DNA from: Zerene cesonia
Lineage: Eukaryota; Arthropoda; Insecta; Lepidoptera; Pieridae
Reading direction: 5' to 3'
Assembly: GCF_012273895.1 (NCBI RefSeq)
Contig: NC_052113.1
Span: 6,252,195-6,316,194 of the forward strand
Length of the DNA: 64,000 nt
The notes under the pieces: generated by a model
Databases searched by the model: none
Told to the model about the DNA's origin: nothing
The model's input: the letters and a program-made list of their open reading frames with translations, nothing else
Part shown: one piece after another, positions 11,824 to 25,510 of the stretch
How the letters are laid out: the number at the start of each line of letters is the position of its first letter
Numbering within the stretch: position 1 is the stretch's first letter
Program-made: the position numbers and the translations under genes

Positions 11824-14800
11824 TACATTATAAATGAAAAAAGAAACAAAAAAGTTACAAACGAAAATGTAATTCTGCCTGTTTGCCTGTGTGTAGTGTT
11901 TTACAGTTATTTATATTTAAATGTACGGGTGAAAAAATGTTTGCTATAATTAACAGATTTGACAAAGATATAAAATAGCTATAGTATCCATATATTATAA
12001 AATTTTGGGTGTCAGTTAAAAGTATTTAAACCGACCATAGGCAAATTGAATTTTTCGATTATTTTGACCATCAATATATAATTTCATTCTACGTGTACAA
12101 TGAAATACATGATGGCCATTCACACTTGTAGCGATAAGACAACTTACGTAATATTTGTCGTAGATATAATCTAGAGTGCTGACTCCATCATATTTGTTTG
12201 CAATATTTTTACAATTAACAAGGTTAAACTGACAGCCGCATTATGGCGTTTAAACTACTTTTTATGTCTCACATGACAATTGTATGAAGTTTATTATGAA
12301 GTATAATTCATGTATAATAATGTGGCAAGATTGAAATGCAGCATGTTTACGGCACAATATTACAATATTACTATATAAATATACAATACAATATTACTTT
12401 TTGTGCGTATAGCGTTGGTTGTTATGGATTCAATCACAGTGCTATAGATTTAGTAAAGCATATTTCAAATAAAAATATTATTGCACAAATTTTCGAGTGA
12501 CATGTAACTAGAGTAGAATATTATCATATAATAGAAGCTGTATTATCCCTATCCAATTATAAATAAAATATTTTTTGCATATATGTAGATGCAACAGAAA
12601 TTATAATCATTAAAAATTCTGCATATTACAGAATGATTTATATTGATTTGTTCTTTCAAAAGAAATGAGAACTTTCTAGTTCAATTAATGTTCCATTAAG
12701 AGAGTGTCCTTTCAATTAAAATCACTTCATTCATAATTGCTATTGCTTGTTATAAATTAATTGGGTACTGCTCAAAAAAGGTCAATATTAGCGCATTATT
12801 ACATTGATATTATATATGGCAGATAGATAGATTAGGGATATTTCCACACCTCAAAAAAGGTACAAAAACGCTTTTGAACTCCGTATGTTGCCGGTTCATA
12901 TCATAACATCATTCATCCCTTTCACACAGCTTTCTTAGCAGCTTTTCATAATATGTGTGTACTACACACATATTATGAAAAGCTGCTAAGGTATTCCTTT
13001 ACAAACTTATATTAAAACAAAGACTGTAATAAAAAAAAATCATCCGGATTAAGAACGCTTTGTTCGCATTTAACAAAACAATTGAGCTGTGAACAAAAGA
13101 CTAGAAAACATACAAAATATGCAGCTGCTGGTCATTATTGCACTAGATTATGACAAATCGTTCTACCACGTTTCCTCAGCTATGTCGTAATGAACCAATT
13201 ATTGTACCAGTAATACAGCATATAGATAAACTACAAGCTAACGTAGATATGCCGGTGTCCATTGAGTCCATTTTATTATATAAATTCTGCTATTGTCGCG
13301 CAGAAATTGCTTGGAATTAAAAAGAAAACTAGATTGAGCGTAAAACGAAACTCCATTATTCCACTACAAAGAAACATAGCAAACAAATCAATGACCGTAG
13401 TTTAAGGAACGGCGCGAAGTAAATGCGGATAATTTATTTAAATTAAATTTTCTTTAAACAACGTTGTCTACATCTGAAAGGCAATTCTAAACATGTTAAA
13501 GTATATTCGACAGAAGGGATCCAGAATCCAGACACGTATTTTAGAATTCCAATTCCGATTCCAATGAAAGTGAAATCTTGAAAGAGAGCAATACTTGAAC
13601 AACACCTACGCTGCAAATAAATTCCAGTTTAGAGCGTAAATGTAGAATGATTGCACACCTGTAATACTTGGTCGTGCATTTATGTAAAAAGTAAAACCTT
13701 TTTTCGAAGACCCCGAGGGCAAATCACGGTTGCTACAAGTCAATGTATTCTAAAGCAATTTGAATAGTGTTTTTGTTTTTTTTTTTTTTATAGTGGCTAT
13801 CAAAATTTTGTTCGTTGAATGTGGTAACTTTGTTACACCGATTTAATTTAATAAATTTCATTTTTGACTGATTGCATTTTTAAGCATACTTATTTATACA
13901 TATATTGCATAAGCCATTTACATATATTGAAGTAAATTTTTATTAACATAACATAAATAATGATATAAAAATACAAACTTCAAATCCCACAGATCCACTG
14001 GGAGGTCCCCTAAATTTAGTTAGCACGTAAAATTTTATCGACATATTTTACTCGTGGTTTAACAGCGTTTGTATAAATTACAGCAATGGACGATTGCAGT
14101 AAAACATCGCGATGGTCCAGTTATCATTCACATAACTACATAATTTTAAAACAAACTCGACCTAATTGCGTCGGCGCAGGAAGCTGCTAACCATCGCGGT
14201 CACGGCGTGTTTAAACTCTAATTAAAATTGGTTCAACTATGATTTAAATTATCTCGACCCCTCGTATCATTTATCGAACTGATATATTATACAAAATGAG
14301 ATTTTAAAAGCTTTTAAAGTTACGTTCTAATGCACTCTAAACTTTATAAAGTTTGCGAAATTTTGCCTTTCTATATCGCGACTGTTTCTAAACCGTTTGT
14401 AGAGTAAGGATTATTTCGAATAGCTAAGATAAACGAGATATATATGATTACACTAGATATGATGATAGTGCTTTATAGTTTAGACCTTATCATTAAACCG
14501 ATTTGTTTTTGTAAATCTCTCATTTGATGATGGCATCTTATCTTTTATGATATTTGAAAATATCGACAAATTACGTCACTTAGTAATGAGAGTGAATTAT
14601 GTTCCTTCGTATACATCTATAAATGTCCTTTAAAATTTGTCAGATTATCGCAGTTTACAGCGAATAAATGGTCGAGGACGTTTTCCCAGCGACGTATTAG
14701 ACCTCCCACTCGTCACTTAGCTCATTAATCTAAGAAACGGTCCGTCCGTCACTGCCAGTAATCTAATACGACACGCCAACTTTTTGTGCCCATATTACTC

Positions 14801-15932
14801 ACTTACAGTAAATAGCTCCTAAATCGCTAAAATCCGTCAATGCATACACGACTCGTTGATCCGCTGAAGAGATATGTGGCTTGTTTGAAGTCTATCAGAA
14901 ATCCTTTGCAGCCAAATATTCCGGAAGGAGAATATAAGAATTGATACATTATCCTTCAGTGTTCTAATAAGTAAACATTAATTGTTTATTTTTTTATTAT
15001 TTGTTAATCAAAGTTAGAACTACAACCTACCTCTAAGAGTAATATAGCTATAAGATGAAAATTTATCTGTTAAGAATGTCATAAATTGCATTCAATTCTC
15101 AATATCATAGACAACATTGCACAGAACTACAATGTTGGCTAGACGCTTATAAAATAAATATATAAGAGAATAAACTTTTAATATCAAACAAGAAAAGTTG
15201 TAAAAAGATAAGGATTGGACCGAACAATAAGCTCTTAATATATGCCAGTTTCCGGCAGAAGCCAGACGAGACAACAATCTTTGCCGTCAGGATGTTAGGG
15301 AACTGTTTTGTATGCAACTTAAGTACATACAAATGTACGATATAAGTCAGTCGTAGTAGGTGAGTTTGCTAGAGTTTAATATCAAGTATATCAAGTATTC
15401 CTACTTCTTATTATAATAAAGAACTAAATTTTACTTAAGGTTAAATAAATTCGGAATCATTTCAACTGATTTTTTCAAACAGTGGACATATTATGCTGAG
15501 TGATACTTGTAGGGCGCATCTTACAATCGATACATAAGAATTCCTTAAAATTAAGGACTGCTTTCCTTAACATCGAATTTTGAAATTTAAATTGTCTGTA
15601 TTCGGTTGTAATATAATGCTATTAAGTGAATCATGATTAGAAAGTATTACGGTAAAAATATCAATCAGAACTACGACATTGTGCAAATAAAAACATACTA
15701 TATTTTCCTGTATAAATAAAAGGTCATTGATTGATACATCTTATATATCACTGCGGTGAATAATAAATATTAAATTAAATGAATCTTCCCAGGTTAGAAT
15801 ATAATTCGATGCTCTGGTAAATTTTGTCTGATAGACATTTTGTCTTACATTATCTATGAGGTTTAATTGGATCGGATCGAACGATATAATTTGCGGCGTG
15901 TCATATGTTGTGAAAGAATTGAAAAAGACTTA
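11824..15932. other. Non-coding DNA left of the secreted-protein exon
   Basis: No further exon could be supported. If the minus-strand gene at 15934-16053 is real, this is probably its first intron. GC-richer patches at about 14080-14250 and 14640-14790 have no sustained frame on either strand. A perfect hairpin lies at 12934-12990. Confidence 0.4.
12934..12990. repeat. Perfect 27-bp inverted repeat with 3-nt spacer
   Basis: Arms 12934-12960 and 12964-12990 are exact reverse complements, with 'act' (12961-12963) between them. The left arm opens cttagcagcttttcataat. The loop is too small for a normal microRNA precursor. It could be a young inverted duplication, a palindrome left by repair, or an assembly artefact. 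Confidence 0.9.
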
Positions 15933-15933
15933 C

Positions 15934-16053
15934 CGTGTTTTTTTCGATATGTGTGCTCCGTCCTGGCCGACTCCTCGTCGGCGCTGCCTGGATTGTCGCA
16001 ACTAACATTAACACGAGTCCAATCACGGCCAAGCCTCGCACGTGCACAGCCAT
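15934..16053 (-). CDS. Probable first coding exon of a secreted protein (gene unidentified, partial)
   Basis: On the minus strand an ATG at 16053-16051, with A at -3 and G at +4, opens 40 codons that end exactly at a consensus donor (GTAAGT, complement of 15928-15933), in phase 0. The peptide starts MAVHVRGLAVIGLVLMLVAT, continues IQAAPTRSRPGRSTHIEKNT, and looks like a classic signal peptide: a short basic n-region, a hydrophobic core of about 13 residues, and small residues before a likely cut near residue 23-24 (IQA-AP). A basic, proline-containing mature start follows. An in-frame ATG at 16314 would extend the protein by 87 residues and bury the signal peptide, so I prefer 16053. The remaining exons should lie to the left; I could not identify them, nor the family. 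What is seen is the exon structure; secretion is inferred. Confidence 0.55.
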
Positions 16054-16620
16054 TGTCCTAAACTTTACACACTCGCGACCCCGCGCACATTTAAATTTCA
16101 AATCGGCGGCTTGCTTTGATTCACTATATACGTCCATTCGTACCCTCGTGATAATCGATCTTTTACCGTATACGCCTTTCTCTTTATACCATCTACACAC
16201 TAAGGAACATCGCTTCTCGAGCTCCTCGTTGCCTTCGTATTGAACCATATTTGGTATCCTACATCTATCTAAATCAGTCGATCCTTCGATTTCGTTGGAA
16301 TGATATTTCGTCATTTTTATATCGATATCTTATGCAAGTTGAGTTTATCAATGCGTAAATATGTTGCGTTCGAATTTTTGCGTGCGTTTTTTCGTGTCCA
16401 TTTCGTTACTTAAAATATAATTATTATCTTAGCATTTTTTTTTCGTTGGTGTTAGAGAGCAACTGTTTTATCCGTATTGCTGTACAGCACTTTATCGGCT
16501 CGTTTCCTGTTACCGTGTTCCAGATTAATTTCTCTGTGGACGGGATGCTGCGTTATCGAGCTACGTGGGCGGCGCCCTTGTTTGTAGGCACTTATAATAT
16601 TCTTGTGTGCACAAGATATC
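16054..16620 (-). promoter_or_regulatory. Likely 5' UTR/promoter region of the secreted-protein gene
   Basis: This stretch is clearly richer in G and C than its surroundings and lies directly upstream (minus strand) of the candidate start codon. On the minus strand a TATA-like word (ATTATAAG) sits at about 16591-16598, followed after roughly 30 bases by GC-rich sequence. No transcript evidence is available, so the promoter call is inference. Open frames on the plus strand here look like shadows of the composition. Confidence 0.35.
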
Positions 16621-18639
16621 GAAGCGATAGTCTGCAACAAAAAAATGATATCATTTTTACGTGCTTTGGGGTTGATAAAATACTTGGTTATTGCAAATTC
16701 ATCTATAGTTTTAAAATTTGATGATAAAAATCTTGCGATAGCTGATTTGGGCAGTTATTCTTTTAATGAATGCCTGACTTATGACGAGTACTTTATATCG
16801 ATAAATAGTGATAATTAATAGATAGATACTCATCAGATTTCAAAAAAAAAAAATCCTTCCATTAAATAATATATACACGCAAACTATAATGCCTACAACA
16901 ATGTTTTAGAATATTGTATAAATACAAATTCTTTCTTTTAAAATTATGAATGGTCTTAAACGCATCCGTACATAAACTTATGATATTATTATTCAGTAAA
17001 GTTATGTTGTACTGATAACACTTCGAGAGCAAATTCACATAAATCTTTATGTATAATGAGGAACAATGATGTAAACGTTTTATGTTATTTATTGGTCCGT
17101 TATTTAAGAGATTCGCGATATAATTCATTTTATAATAAAACAGTATCATCGAAACAACAACATGAATCTTTCACGACTAATATTGACAGAGAAGATTTCA
17201 TATTTTTTTTCTTATTTTAATATATTTGACAACAAACCCAATAGTTAAAGATGAGAGTGTAATCTACACTTTTTTCTAATGAAAATAATGCAAACGCGTT
17301 GTGATTAATATAATTGTAATGGAATAAGATTTTCACTTTAACAATATTGCAATCGATAAAAAATCCATTCTTTCTTTAAACCAAGATTACTTTCATCGTT
17401 TTTTTAATACTGCGAGGGATAAAATTAACAACGGGGTAGGAACTTTATTGAGCAAGGGGAAATAATTATGTATTTATATAGAATATATACTTATATGTTT
17501 GTTACGTTTCATCATTTGCATAACATAATATGAACACAATAAATAAAATATATAGAATGCGATACAGATAAAAACAACGATTGAATTTATTTTAAAGCTC
17601 AAATAATTGTTTTGCTTTCTGAACAAAGCATACTTTTATGTTTGTTTAAAAATATAAACTGACAGATAAAACAATAGTACGAGCTATATAAACCTATAAA
17701 TGAAAAAGCCTATACGCAACTATTAATCCAAAATAAATTTCAAACCATATTTGACAAGTTGCAATAATACCGAAGATTTTTTTTATTCGTTAACAATTAA
17801 AATGCTTCGAATACGAGAAATAGAACAAAACGTGTAGGCTAACAAATAAAAACATTAGAATTGTTTACATTTGCTATTCTCGGTCTCGTATGAGTAACGA
17901 TTTCAAATAAATCGAAACAGTCGCGAAGAAGGCTCTCACTTGGCACAAGTTAAAAGCAAACTTGGACTAAGTGTGACTATTTATAAACAGAACTGATTTA
18001 ATTACACCATCCACAAGACTGGGAGTAATCTACGAATAAATCATTTTATAAGAGATAAAAAGTAAATATATTATGTTTTATTTATTTAAAATGTAACGTT
18101 TTGATAAAGTCGTCATTTATTGATATATCTGTGCATCACAATTGTCACTAATATATGACTTGACTATATGTATGATATAAAACATGTACAACGTTAACGT
18201 GATAATATAGCATATAATAACATTATTCATTTTAGTACGCTTCCGGTCCGGCTGTTTTACGTGACAATTGAAAAACATTGCACGTAAATTCATAGTATAT
18301 TAAATATATGGAGGCACACTCCAAATAGTTTTTACATATAAAAATTCAAAAACTCCACTTACATTTTCTCAATTCGCTCTACAAAATTGAAGCAAAGAAA
18401 ACCACGGAAACAAAACAACGCACCCTGTGCTTTGCGAGCTTCCTTTCCCTTTCATCCCACACAAAGGAAAGAGACAACACATACGGCCAACACTGAAAGC
18501 ACTGCTCTATAAAACTTTTCAGTATACACTACGAATAAAACATTTATCGAAAATTAAGCCTAGTTTTACCAACACAATAATGTCATGAATCCGCGTACAT
18601 ACACTGCAGTATTCAATCAAAACACCGGCACACCGTGTT

Positions 18640-18850
18640 CAGTCATGAATATGTTTCGTAAATAAGTGTCCATGAGCGTTACGCTCTGTACGCGGGCGAC
18701 GCGACTACACGCGACTCTATACTAAATTCAACTTCGGGGCTTCGGGACTCGGGTGAACGGTACGGGCTACAGTGAACTTTAGTGCATGCGCTTATACGTG
18801 TGCGTCATGTACACGCCACGCATGTGTGAGTGGCGCTTTGTGGGTTATTA
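18640..18850 (-). promoter_or_regulatory. GC-rich patch, possible distal promoter/5' UTR exon
   Basis: Composition shifts to many CG dinucleotides (for example gcgggcgacgcgac at about 18691). On the minus strand there is a TATAAG word near 18789-18800, and a possible splice donor (ttg|GTAAAA) near 18565-18572. It would suit an alternative or upstream promoter of the gene whose first coding exon is at 16053, but no direct support is visible. Confidence 0.25.
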
Positions 18851-19789
18851 TTGTAGACGCACAATAAAGTGCGTACAAGAAGCAATTTCGTTTGATTAAA
18901 ATTTCTTTCAGTTTAGGCCTTTGTTTAGGGCCCGTTGGTTCTGTATGGTCTTTGTACGTTCTAAATTATGGGCAAGTTATTAGTCCACTATTCTCGTGAA
19001 CAATTAGCAAACTACAAAATTGGGAATGGCTTTAATTGAGGTAAAGGTAAGTCGCTTTGATAAAGTTACCGACATTTTGAATTTCAATTGCTCTACAATT
19101 TCAAGTTGAACGTTATAAAGTTAACACTACCAGATTCCTTAAAATAATATTTAAGTTGAAACCTTAACAATATAAGTGTATAGAAAAAATAACCAAATAC
19201 ATTTACCTTACAGTTTACGTAAAAAAATTTGTCCCTACATCCCATTAGATATTATTCAATTTAATAAAATCACGATTTTCATTCAGACTTCTTTCAGTCC
19301 ATTATTATTGAATTCAAAAGTACCCAGCGAGAGGTTTGGGTATAACAAAATACAAATATTTGACAACTCCAAGTACTCTGCTTCTTACTAAGCTACTCCA
19401 GAGCCAAATTGAGTCTACAAGAGATCCCCAAAGCGCTGTCTAGACTTCGCACAGATTATAGAAGTTAACATCACACAGTTTAAATAAAGCTTTAGTCTAT
19501 AAAACTGGGAGGATCTATATTCCCAGCTGATTTATTGTGTTAAAGCGTTTATGTATTTGATATGTTGGTGTTATCCACATACGATCTTAAGTACTGAACG
19601 TCAAAGTTTATGAAGGGTTTAAAACTGATGTCGGTATTATTTCTAATATTTCAATACCTATCCACTTATTTATTTCTCTTTGTTTATTGATCCATGGCAG
19701 AAAATCAATGTAAAATTATAGAAAGGAAAATAAGCAATGCTCACAGATATGTATGTATAACTATGACTTTTTAATAGACGTTCCGTGTG

Positions 19790-19940
19790 ATTTCCGGGAT
19801 ACAGACTATCCTATGTAGAGGACATACAATAGTCTTTATCGGGTTACTGGTTACTCGGATTTTTATCTTTTCTATACCAAATTTCACCTAAGTTAATTCC
19901 GTAGTTTAAGCGTGAAGAAGAGGCAGACACATAGAATTAT
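19790..19940 (-). mobile_element. Degraded interspersed repeat (Helitron/RTE-tail type)
   Basis: It contains ccaaatttcacctaagtt, agtttaagcgtgaagaagag and ggcagacacatag. These are diverged versions of words that recur in the Helitron-like repeats elsewhere in the window, read in the opposite direction. The boundaries are uncertain. Confidence 0.4.
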
Positions 19941-21552
19941 GTTTTTTGATTATTTCTTTGGATTTAAAATGACAACTATTGTAATTACAACTAATATAAA
20001 ACTGTATCGCTGTTGCAAGGCCACAATATTACTGTGAGATAAAACGACCTACATAAAAAAATAATCAAGTTTGTAAAAAGTATTGATTATCTTGTAAAAC
20101 CGCGATTAGTAAAATCGTGAACTTCATACCTATATATTAAGTGACACATCATAGAAACTCGGGTAAATCATCAGAAACCGCGAAGGTGTTTGAGAAAAAA
20201 TTAAACACTTGAGTCATAAAGACATGACATTTTAAATAGTATCATGTCCACATAGGCTTGTTCTACAATGGGCTATAATATATTATAATTTAACGCTTAA
20301 ATGACCATAGTTAAAAATAGCTCAGCTAGCCTTTTCTATCAAAGCTTGCATATATTCTTTGAGCTTGCATGTATTATTTGATCTTTGTGCTCTGAAATTC
20401 TACCCAAAAAAATATCTAACTGCGAATAGGAGGTACTTGATGCCAATAAAGTCTTGAATGGAATATAGCGAACTACTACATGCATAAGAGATAAGTTTTA
20501 CGACTTTAGCAAACATATATACTGGTACGTCTTGATATTCTGAAAACTTTTTTCAAGTAATGAATTTTCACTTTTCTCTCGTGATTACAGTACAGTTATA
20601 TAATCTCGATAACATCGTGTGTTTAAAAAGCGAAGGACTAACAAATTTCATATCTACAAATAAATTAAACACACATAAGTACAATACAATTAAAAATTTA
20701 ATGGAAAAAACGCTGTTTAAACTTTTTGAACAATGTAACGCGATCTAATTCACACCTGACGTAATTACACTACACAATGTAATGATCAAAATAAATATTT
20801 GAAATATATTTTCATATGCATTACTCATGTAACAAAGGTTTTATGCACACAAAATGTCATAATTAGTTATTCAGTTATGAACTGTTTATTAAATTTTCAA
20901 ACAGGTAATGATGAGTTTTTGGGACGTTGTTAGGTTTTTGTTAAAAAAAAACCTTTTTTTTTTCACAAAGCTAAATAATTTTTGTATCGTGTGTGTGTTT
21001 TTTTCTGAACTCACAGGTAAATAGTATTTGGTAAACATGTTAGAGTTCAAGCACGTTAAGGTGATAGATAAAATATATCAAACCAATTACCTTTTATGTA
21101 TTTATGTTAAGAATTAAAAAACAAATGAAAATTTTACGAATGTGCCCCTTTAAAAAAGTAATATAATACTATTTAACAGAATAGGAAAAAATCCAAACGT
21201 ATATAGAGTTAACACTCCAATTATTATAATTTAAGCCTTGATATTTACTATGTCACATATCTTTCAATACGATGCTATAGATTATTGAAACGTCAGTAAT
21301 AACATGGAAGTGTGGGAGAAGTCTGTGTTAGGTAAAACAGGCAGACCTTACTAAACAATAACATTTCATCATTGCAATGTACATGTATGGGGATGACACC
21401 AAAATCGGATGGTAATCACTTGCTTCGGCTTGTTAGTAATGTGGCGAGTAAGCGGAATACTTTAAGCCAATTATCGTCAAAGGAATGGTGCGACGAACGA
21501 GTATGACCACGTGTCAGGCTGGCTTGGGGCTAAGAAAAAGACTCACCTTTAT

Positions 21553-21735
21553 TCTTACATAGTATAAAGCAAAGTCGCTTTCCGTATCTGTCCCTATGTA
21601 TGTATGAATATATGCTTACATCTTGAAAACTGAAAAACGGATTTTGATAAGATGATAGAGAAACAAGAAAAAGAGGAAGGTTTATATCTATATTAACATC
21701 CATATAACCCGTACAAAGCTGCTGGCCAAAGCTAG
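21553..21735 (+). mobile_element. Helitron-like element, second family
   Basis: Landmarks in order: agtataaagcaaagtcgctt, tctgtccctatgtatg, aacggattttgataag, gaggaaggtttatat, ataacccgtacaaagctgc, and a 3' end gccaaagCTAG followed by T. The CTAG|T end matches the Helitron rule. It differs from the actaatattataaatgcg family, so at least two lineages of elements are present. Confidence 0.6.
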
Positions 21736-24700
21736 TATCTCATAAAGAGTATAGGCATATGGTAGCATAGTCTATTTTCACAAATGATTGAAGTTGTAAA
21801 TTATATTTACCTTGAAATTATTTTCCAATTTTGTATCTAAAACAGATCGGAACAGCAACATTGAATTTATTTTTACAGACTACGCTGGGTTACGGTGCAG
21901 GTGCTGACGGGGTACTTTTTGCTACTATTGCTGTTTTTTGTAAGAATTTTATAAGAAATGTAATTTTTTCAAAGAACATTTCCATTTATATTGCAGTACG
22001 TATACAATACCTGTAAATAGAGGATGATTATCTATTAGAGATTATTAATATAATACAAGAAATAATTTCTCTTCCTTTTATAATTTAATCTTAATGGATC
22101 GCTTTTCTTGTAGCCTCATTTCATCGCATATGACAAGTCAATCCACCTTTATTTAAAATTGAAATATAGTAAGTACATTGTAACTCTCATTAACTCTTTC
22201 ATCATTCATAAATAACCCAAAACAGGCTAGTGGAAGTATGAATTACCAGAATTTATATTAGTATATACGTTATTCTATTGTGCATTACAATAAGCATCCT
22301 GCAAATCTTCCATTTTCATGACACAGCAATACAATGGTTTTCCTGGTTCCATATAAATGTTATGACGGCAGCGTCAGAATCTGAGGTAACTTTATTGTTC
22401 TATTGACGTCCGCCCTGCTTTCATTGACTCTCGATTTTGGTTTAAGGTATAGGTTATATTGAAGCGTATTTAATCTGTGGTTTATCTCTGCTGATGATAA
22501 ACAACATTTTGTTTTATATCTTATTATGTCTGAATTAATAGACAGTAGAGTTTTTGATTTCAATACATTGGTTGGTATGAAATAATAAAAAATTGTATAC
22601 AATTATGAAAGATTAATATCTACTGCTCAGAATAATGTATTTATAATACTCGTATTTTTATCATCAGTTATGAATGTTCGTGGAATTTCACGCGAAAACT
22701 ATTAATCATATATGACTGAAATTGTTTATGTCATGTTGTCCATTAATAAGGAAAAAAATATCAACAGGCTTAAAATAACATATTCTGCAGTATACAATTT
22801 TACAATCCATACTATCTTTTTGTGAAACGCTTCTCGCATGCACCCGCTAACTTCCGCTAACCGCTGTATCATAACTATGGCCTTATAAATTCGCAGTTAC
22901 TGAGTGACGTTGATGAGTAAGTGTGGCCCAAACGATGCAAGTTCACTGCTTTCCGAGTACTTGACCCGAATACTCTACCGTTATTCAAACTGCTTGATGA
23001 CTAATGTGCCTCGATAGATTTTTTACACGCCTTGCGCCTAATCCAAAGAGTACTAAATTTCACCATCATGCATATATTGGCCGTTTCTATTATTTACGAA
23101 ATACTTCACATGCGTTATGTTCCATTTATATTGGTAAATTAATATTTACCTATACAAATGGTTTGTTATTTTATCTTGTTTGTCGTTCAAATTTGTTAAG
23201 GGAAGTTATGTGCTAGGGGAAGACAAACATGTAACTTTGTTTTTTACACTACCTGCTAAACCTAATCCGAAGACCTTATAAACATATGTATATAATTTAA
23301 CATTTTAATGCAATACGTAGTATCTTGTTAATAAAAATGGCTAATACTGTTCCGACAAATAATAAATAAGGCATCATCATGGGACACTAATACGATCATG
23401 TTAAATTAACGTTAATAGACCTACGTTAAAAGTTCAATTTATTAATAATTGCCATAATCATGTTACGATTGAGACAACCTAATAATACGTATCGTTATCT
23501 GGAATCGAGTAAAAACCCAGCTCACCTGTTTTAATTTTGGGCTTGTGAAATATTATCTTCTTCAATGATGACTAAAATAACAGTTTTCGTGACGTCTCTG
23601 TTGCATATTTTGATGATGTCAATACTCTATAGAAGTATAGTTACATTTAAAAAATGCATAATATTTTATCATATTGCTCGTAGTAATATTTACTATTTTA
23701 AAGAACTTATTTATAGAAATTGCACTTTTTTTATATAAAAAATAAATAATAATAAATATGGACTATTTTTCCATATCGCAATACAATTGTAAGAGAGTAG
23801 CAAAGATAAAAACTGACCTCTTTTAAAATTTTCGCTAAGATAAAGTGTTTAAATAACTATAAAGCAGTATTCAGCTAATGCGACAAGATCAACAAATTCT
23901 CGCTTATAAACTATTTCTACTGCATATTTCCAGCAATACAAGGTTGCAAAGTAATAAAACCAACCAACAGTACAATCTTATCAGATTCTGCTGCATTATG
24001 TGACAAGAAGTTCAATTTGACCTCAAATTCTATCAAAACAATACGTAGAACGTGTATATCGATAATATATGTAACAATTAGTAGTTCTGACAAATCGACG
24101 ACCCGCCGACATCCTGTAATAGATAATGAACGCACATACAAGTATTATTCGTAAGTACTATACTGGTACCGCTAAATAAACTACATATACCTATTGCCAT
24201 GCTCTTTCGCAGTGAAATTTTTCAATAATGTTGAATGCGTACTCACGAAGTTCTAGAAATCGTGTATATACTGTTATGGTTCAAGAACCAAATTATAAAC
24301 ATTTTTCATTTATATTTTATCCATCAATATAATAATTCTATCACAAATCTTAAACAATCCAAAACCCATTTTTTGTAACCACAAAGGGTAACCTACGATT
24401 TAGGTATTTATAATCTATTTTAAGGATAAATCGTTTCCAAATTCAATCTCTCATAATGAAACTTAATTCTAAAATAAAAACAAACAAACACGAACTGTGA
24501 TTCAGACGCTGTCAATCATAACTAAGTTTTTGTGTAAAAAGTTCATTCAAGCAAAAAATTATCCAAGGTAACGTTATTCTGACAGGTTCAACATACCAAG
24601 TTTTGGGACAATGAACATTATGAGTCATTTTAATAACATTATGCATTCCCATGGGCTATACGGCTATACCTGGACGAAAATGATATCAAGATTGCATGTA

Positions 24701-25115
24701 TTCGATTTTGCAGTAATATTTTGATTGATTGCATTGAACTTGCACGGACGGTAAACAAAATTCCATCTACGTTATTTTCAAAGAGTGAGTCCATGTCTAG
24801 ACCTTGTTTACTAATGTTACATTTTTTATTACGAGATGAGTGTTAATCCACATCTATTATTCGTAAAAACGTATTTAATTAAGATAGTCCTACAAATATC
24901 AGCACATTTGAATATGAGTTATTTGAGTCAAGAGATGAAGCTGGAAATCCCATTTCTTGCTTGTATCTCGCCTTATGGATGTAATAAGATAATTTGTAGA
25001 AAATTTAGCAGTATATTACGGATCACAATTGTTTTGACAATTTACCAACTCGCCGGACAATTATAATCTAACGGTGTTTAGAATACATAAAGCTAATAGG
25101 GTCAAGATATCATAT
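21736..25115. other. Non-coding DNA
   Basis: No gene supported. A 33-bp exon-like block at 21879-21911 is discussed under findings. A slightly GC-richer area at 22830-22990 has no usable frame. Confidence 0.4.
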
Positions 25116-25510
25116 AAACTATCCCAGAAACACTGGGCAATGGCGAAGCCGAAGCCATAATCAAAGGGATAATTTTGTAAGTGGTAATCGAGCACTCTTG
25201 GGCACGAATTGGGCCAGCTCGCACCGGGAAGTACCACACCCCCACAGAAGACCAGCGTGAAATTACATACTGCTGTGTTTCATTCGTTAAGTTGGGGATC
25301 CGGAGGCCCATATCTTCTTCTCAGTCCTTTTCTTTATTCCTCTCATCTATCCTTTCTTAGTCCGTTTCCTATTAGAAGTTGGTAATACAATATTTGTACA
25401 TGCGATAGGTCTGCAATCAACATATCGCCTCTACAAATGTTCATGGGCGGTGGCAGCCCTAACCTCCTAGACCTACCAGCTCCATTGCCGACTCCATTGA
25501 CTCCATTGAT
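25116..25510 (+). repeat. Interspersed repeat (SINE/LINE-tail type), longest copy
   Basis: Landmarks: tcgagcactcttgggcacg, aattgggccagctcgcaccg, gaagtaccacacccccacag, ggggatccggaggcccat, a pyrimidine-rich stretch, then aatgttcatgggcggtgg and ccagctccattgccgac. Parts of the same family recur at 30485-30660, 30921-30958, 47030-47150 and 50101-50290. This copy looks nearly full length, but the family is not firmly named. Confidence 0.6.

Larger units (their letters stand above)
16621..21552. other. Non-coding DNA
   Basis: No gene recognised. It includes a solo MITE end at about 17452-17467 related to the element at 4134-4530, a GC-rich patch at 18640-18850, and a repeat fragment at 19790-19940, both listed separately. 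Otherwise it is AT-rich with short shadow frames. Confidence 0.45.

Noticed and set aside
15867..16243. Plus-strand frames opposite the secreted-protein exon
   Set aside because: They are antisense shadows of the GC-rich island; the minus strand has the better start context, signal peptide and donor.
16862..17149. 95-codon minus-strand frame
   Set aside because: Very rich in Ile, Asn, Tyr and Leu as expected from AT-rich DNA; no motif or splice context.
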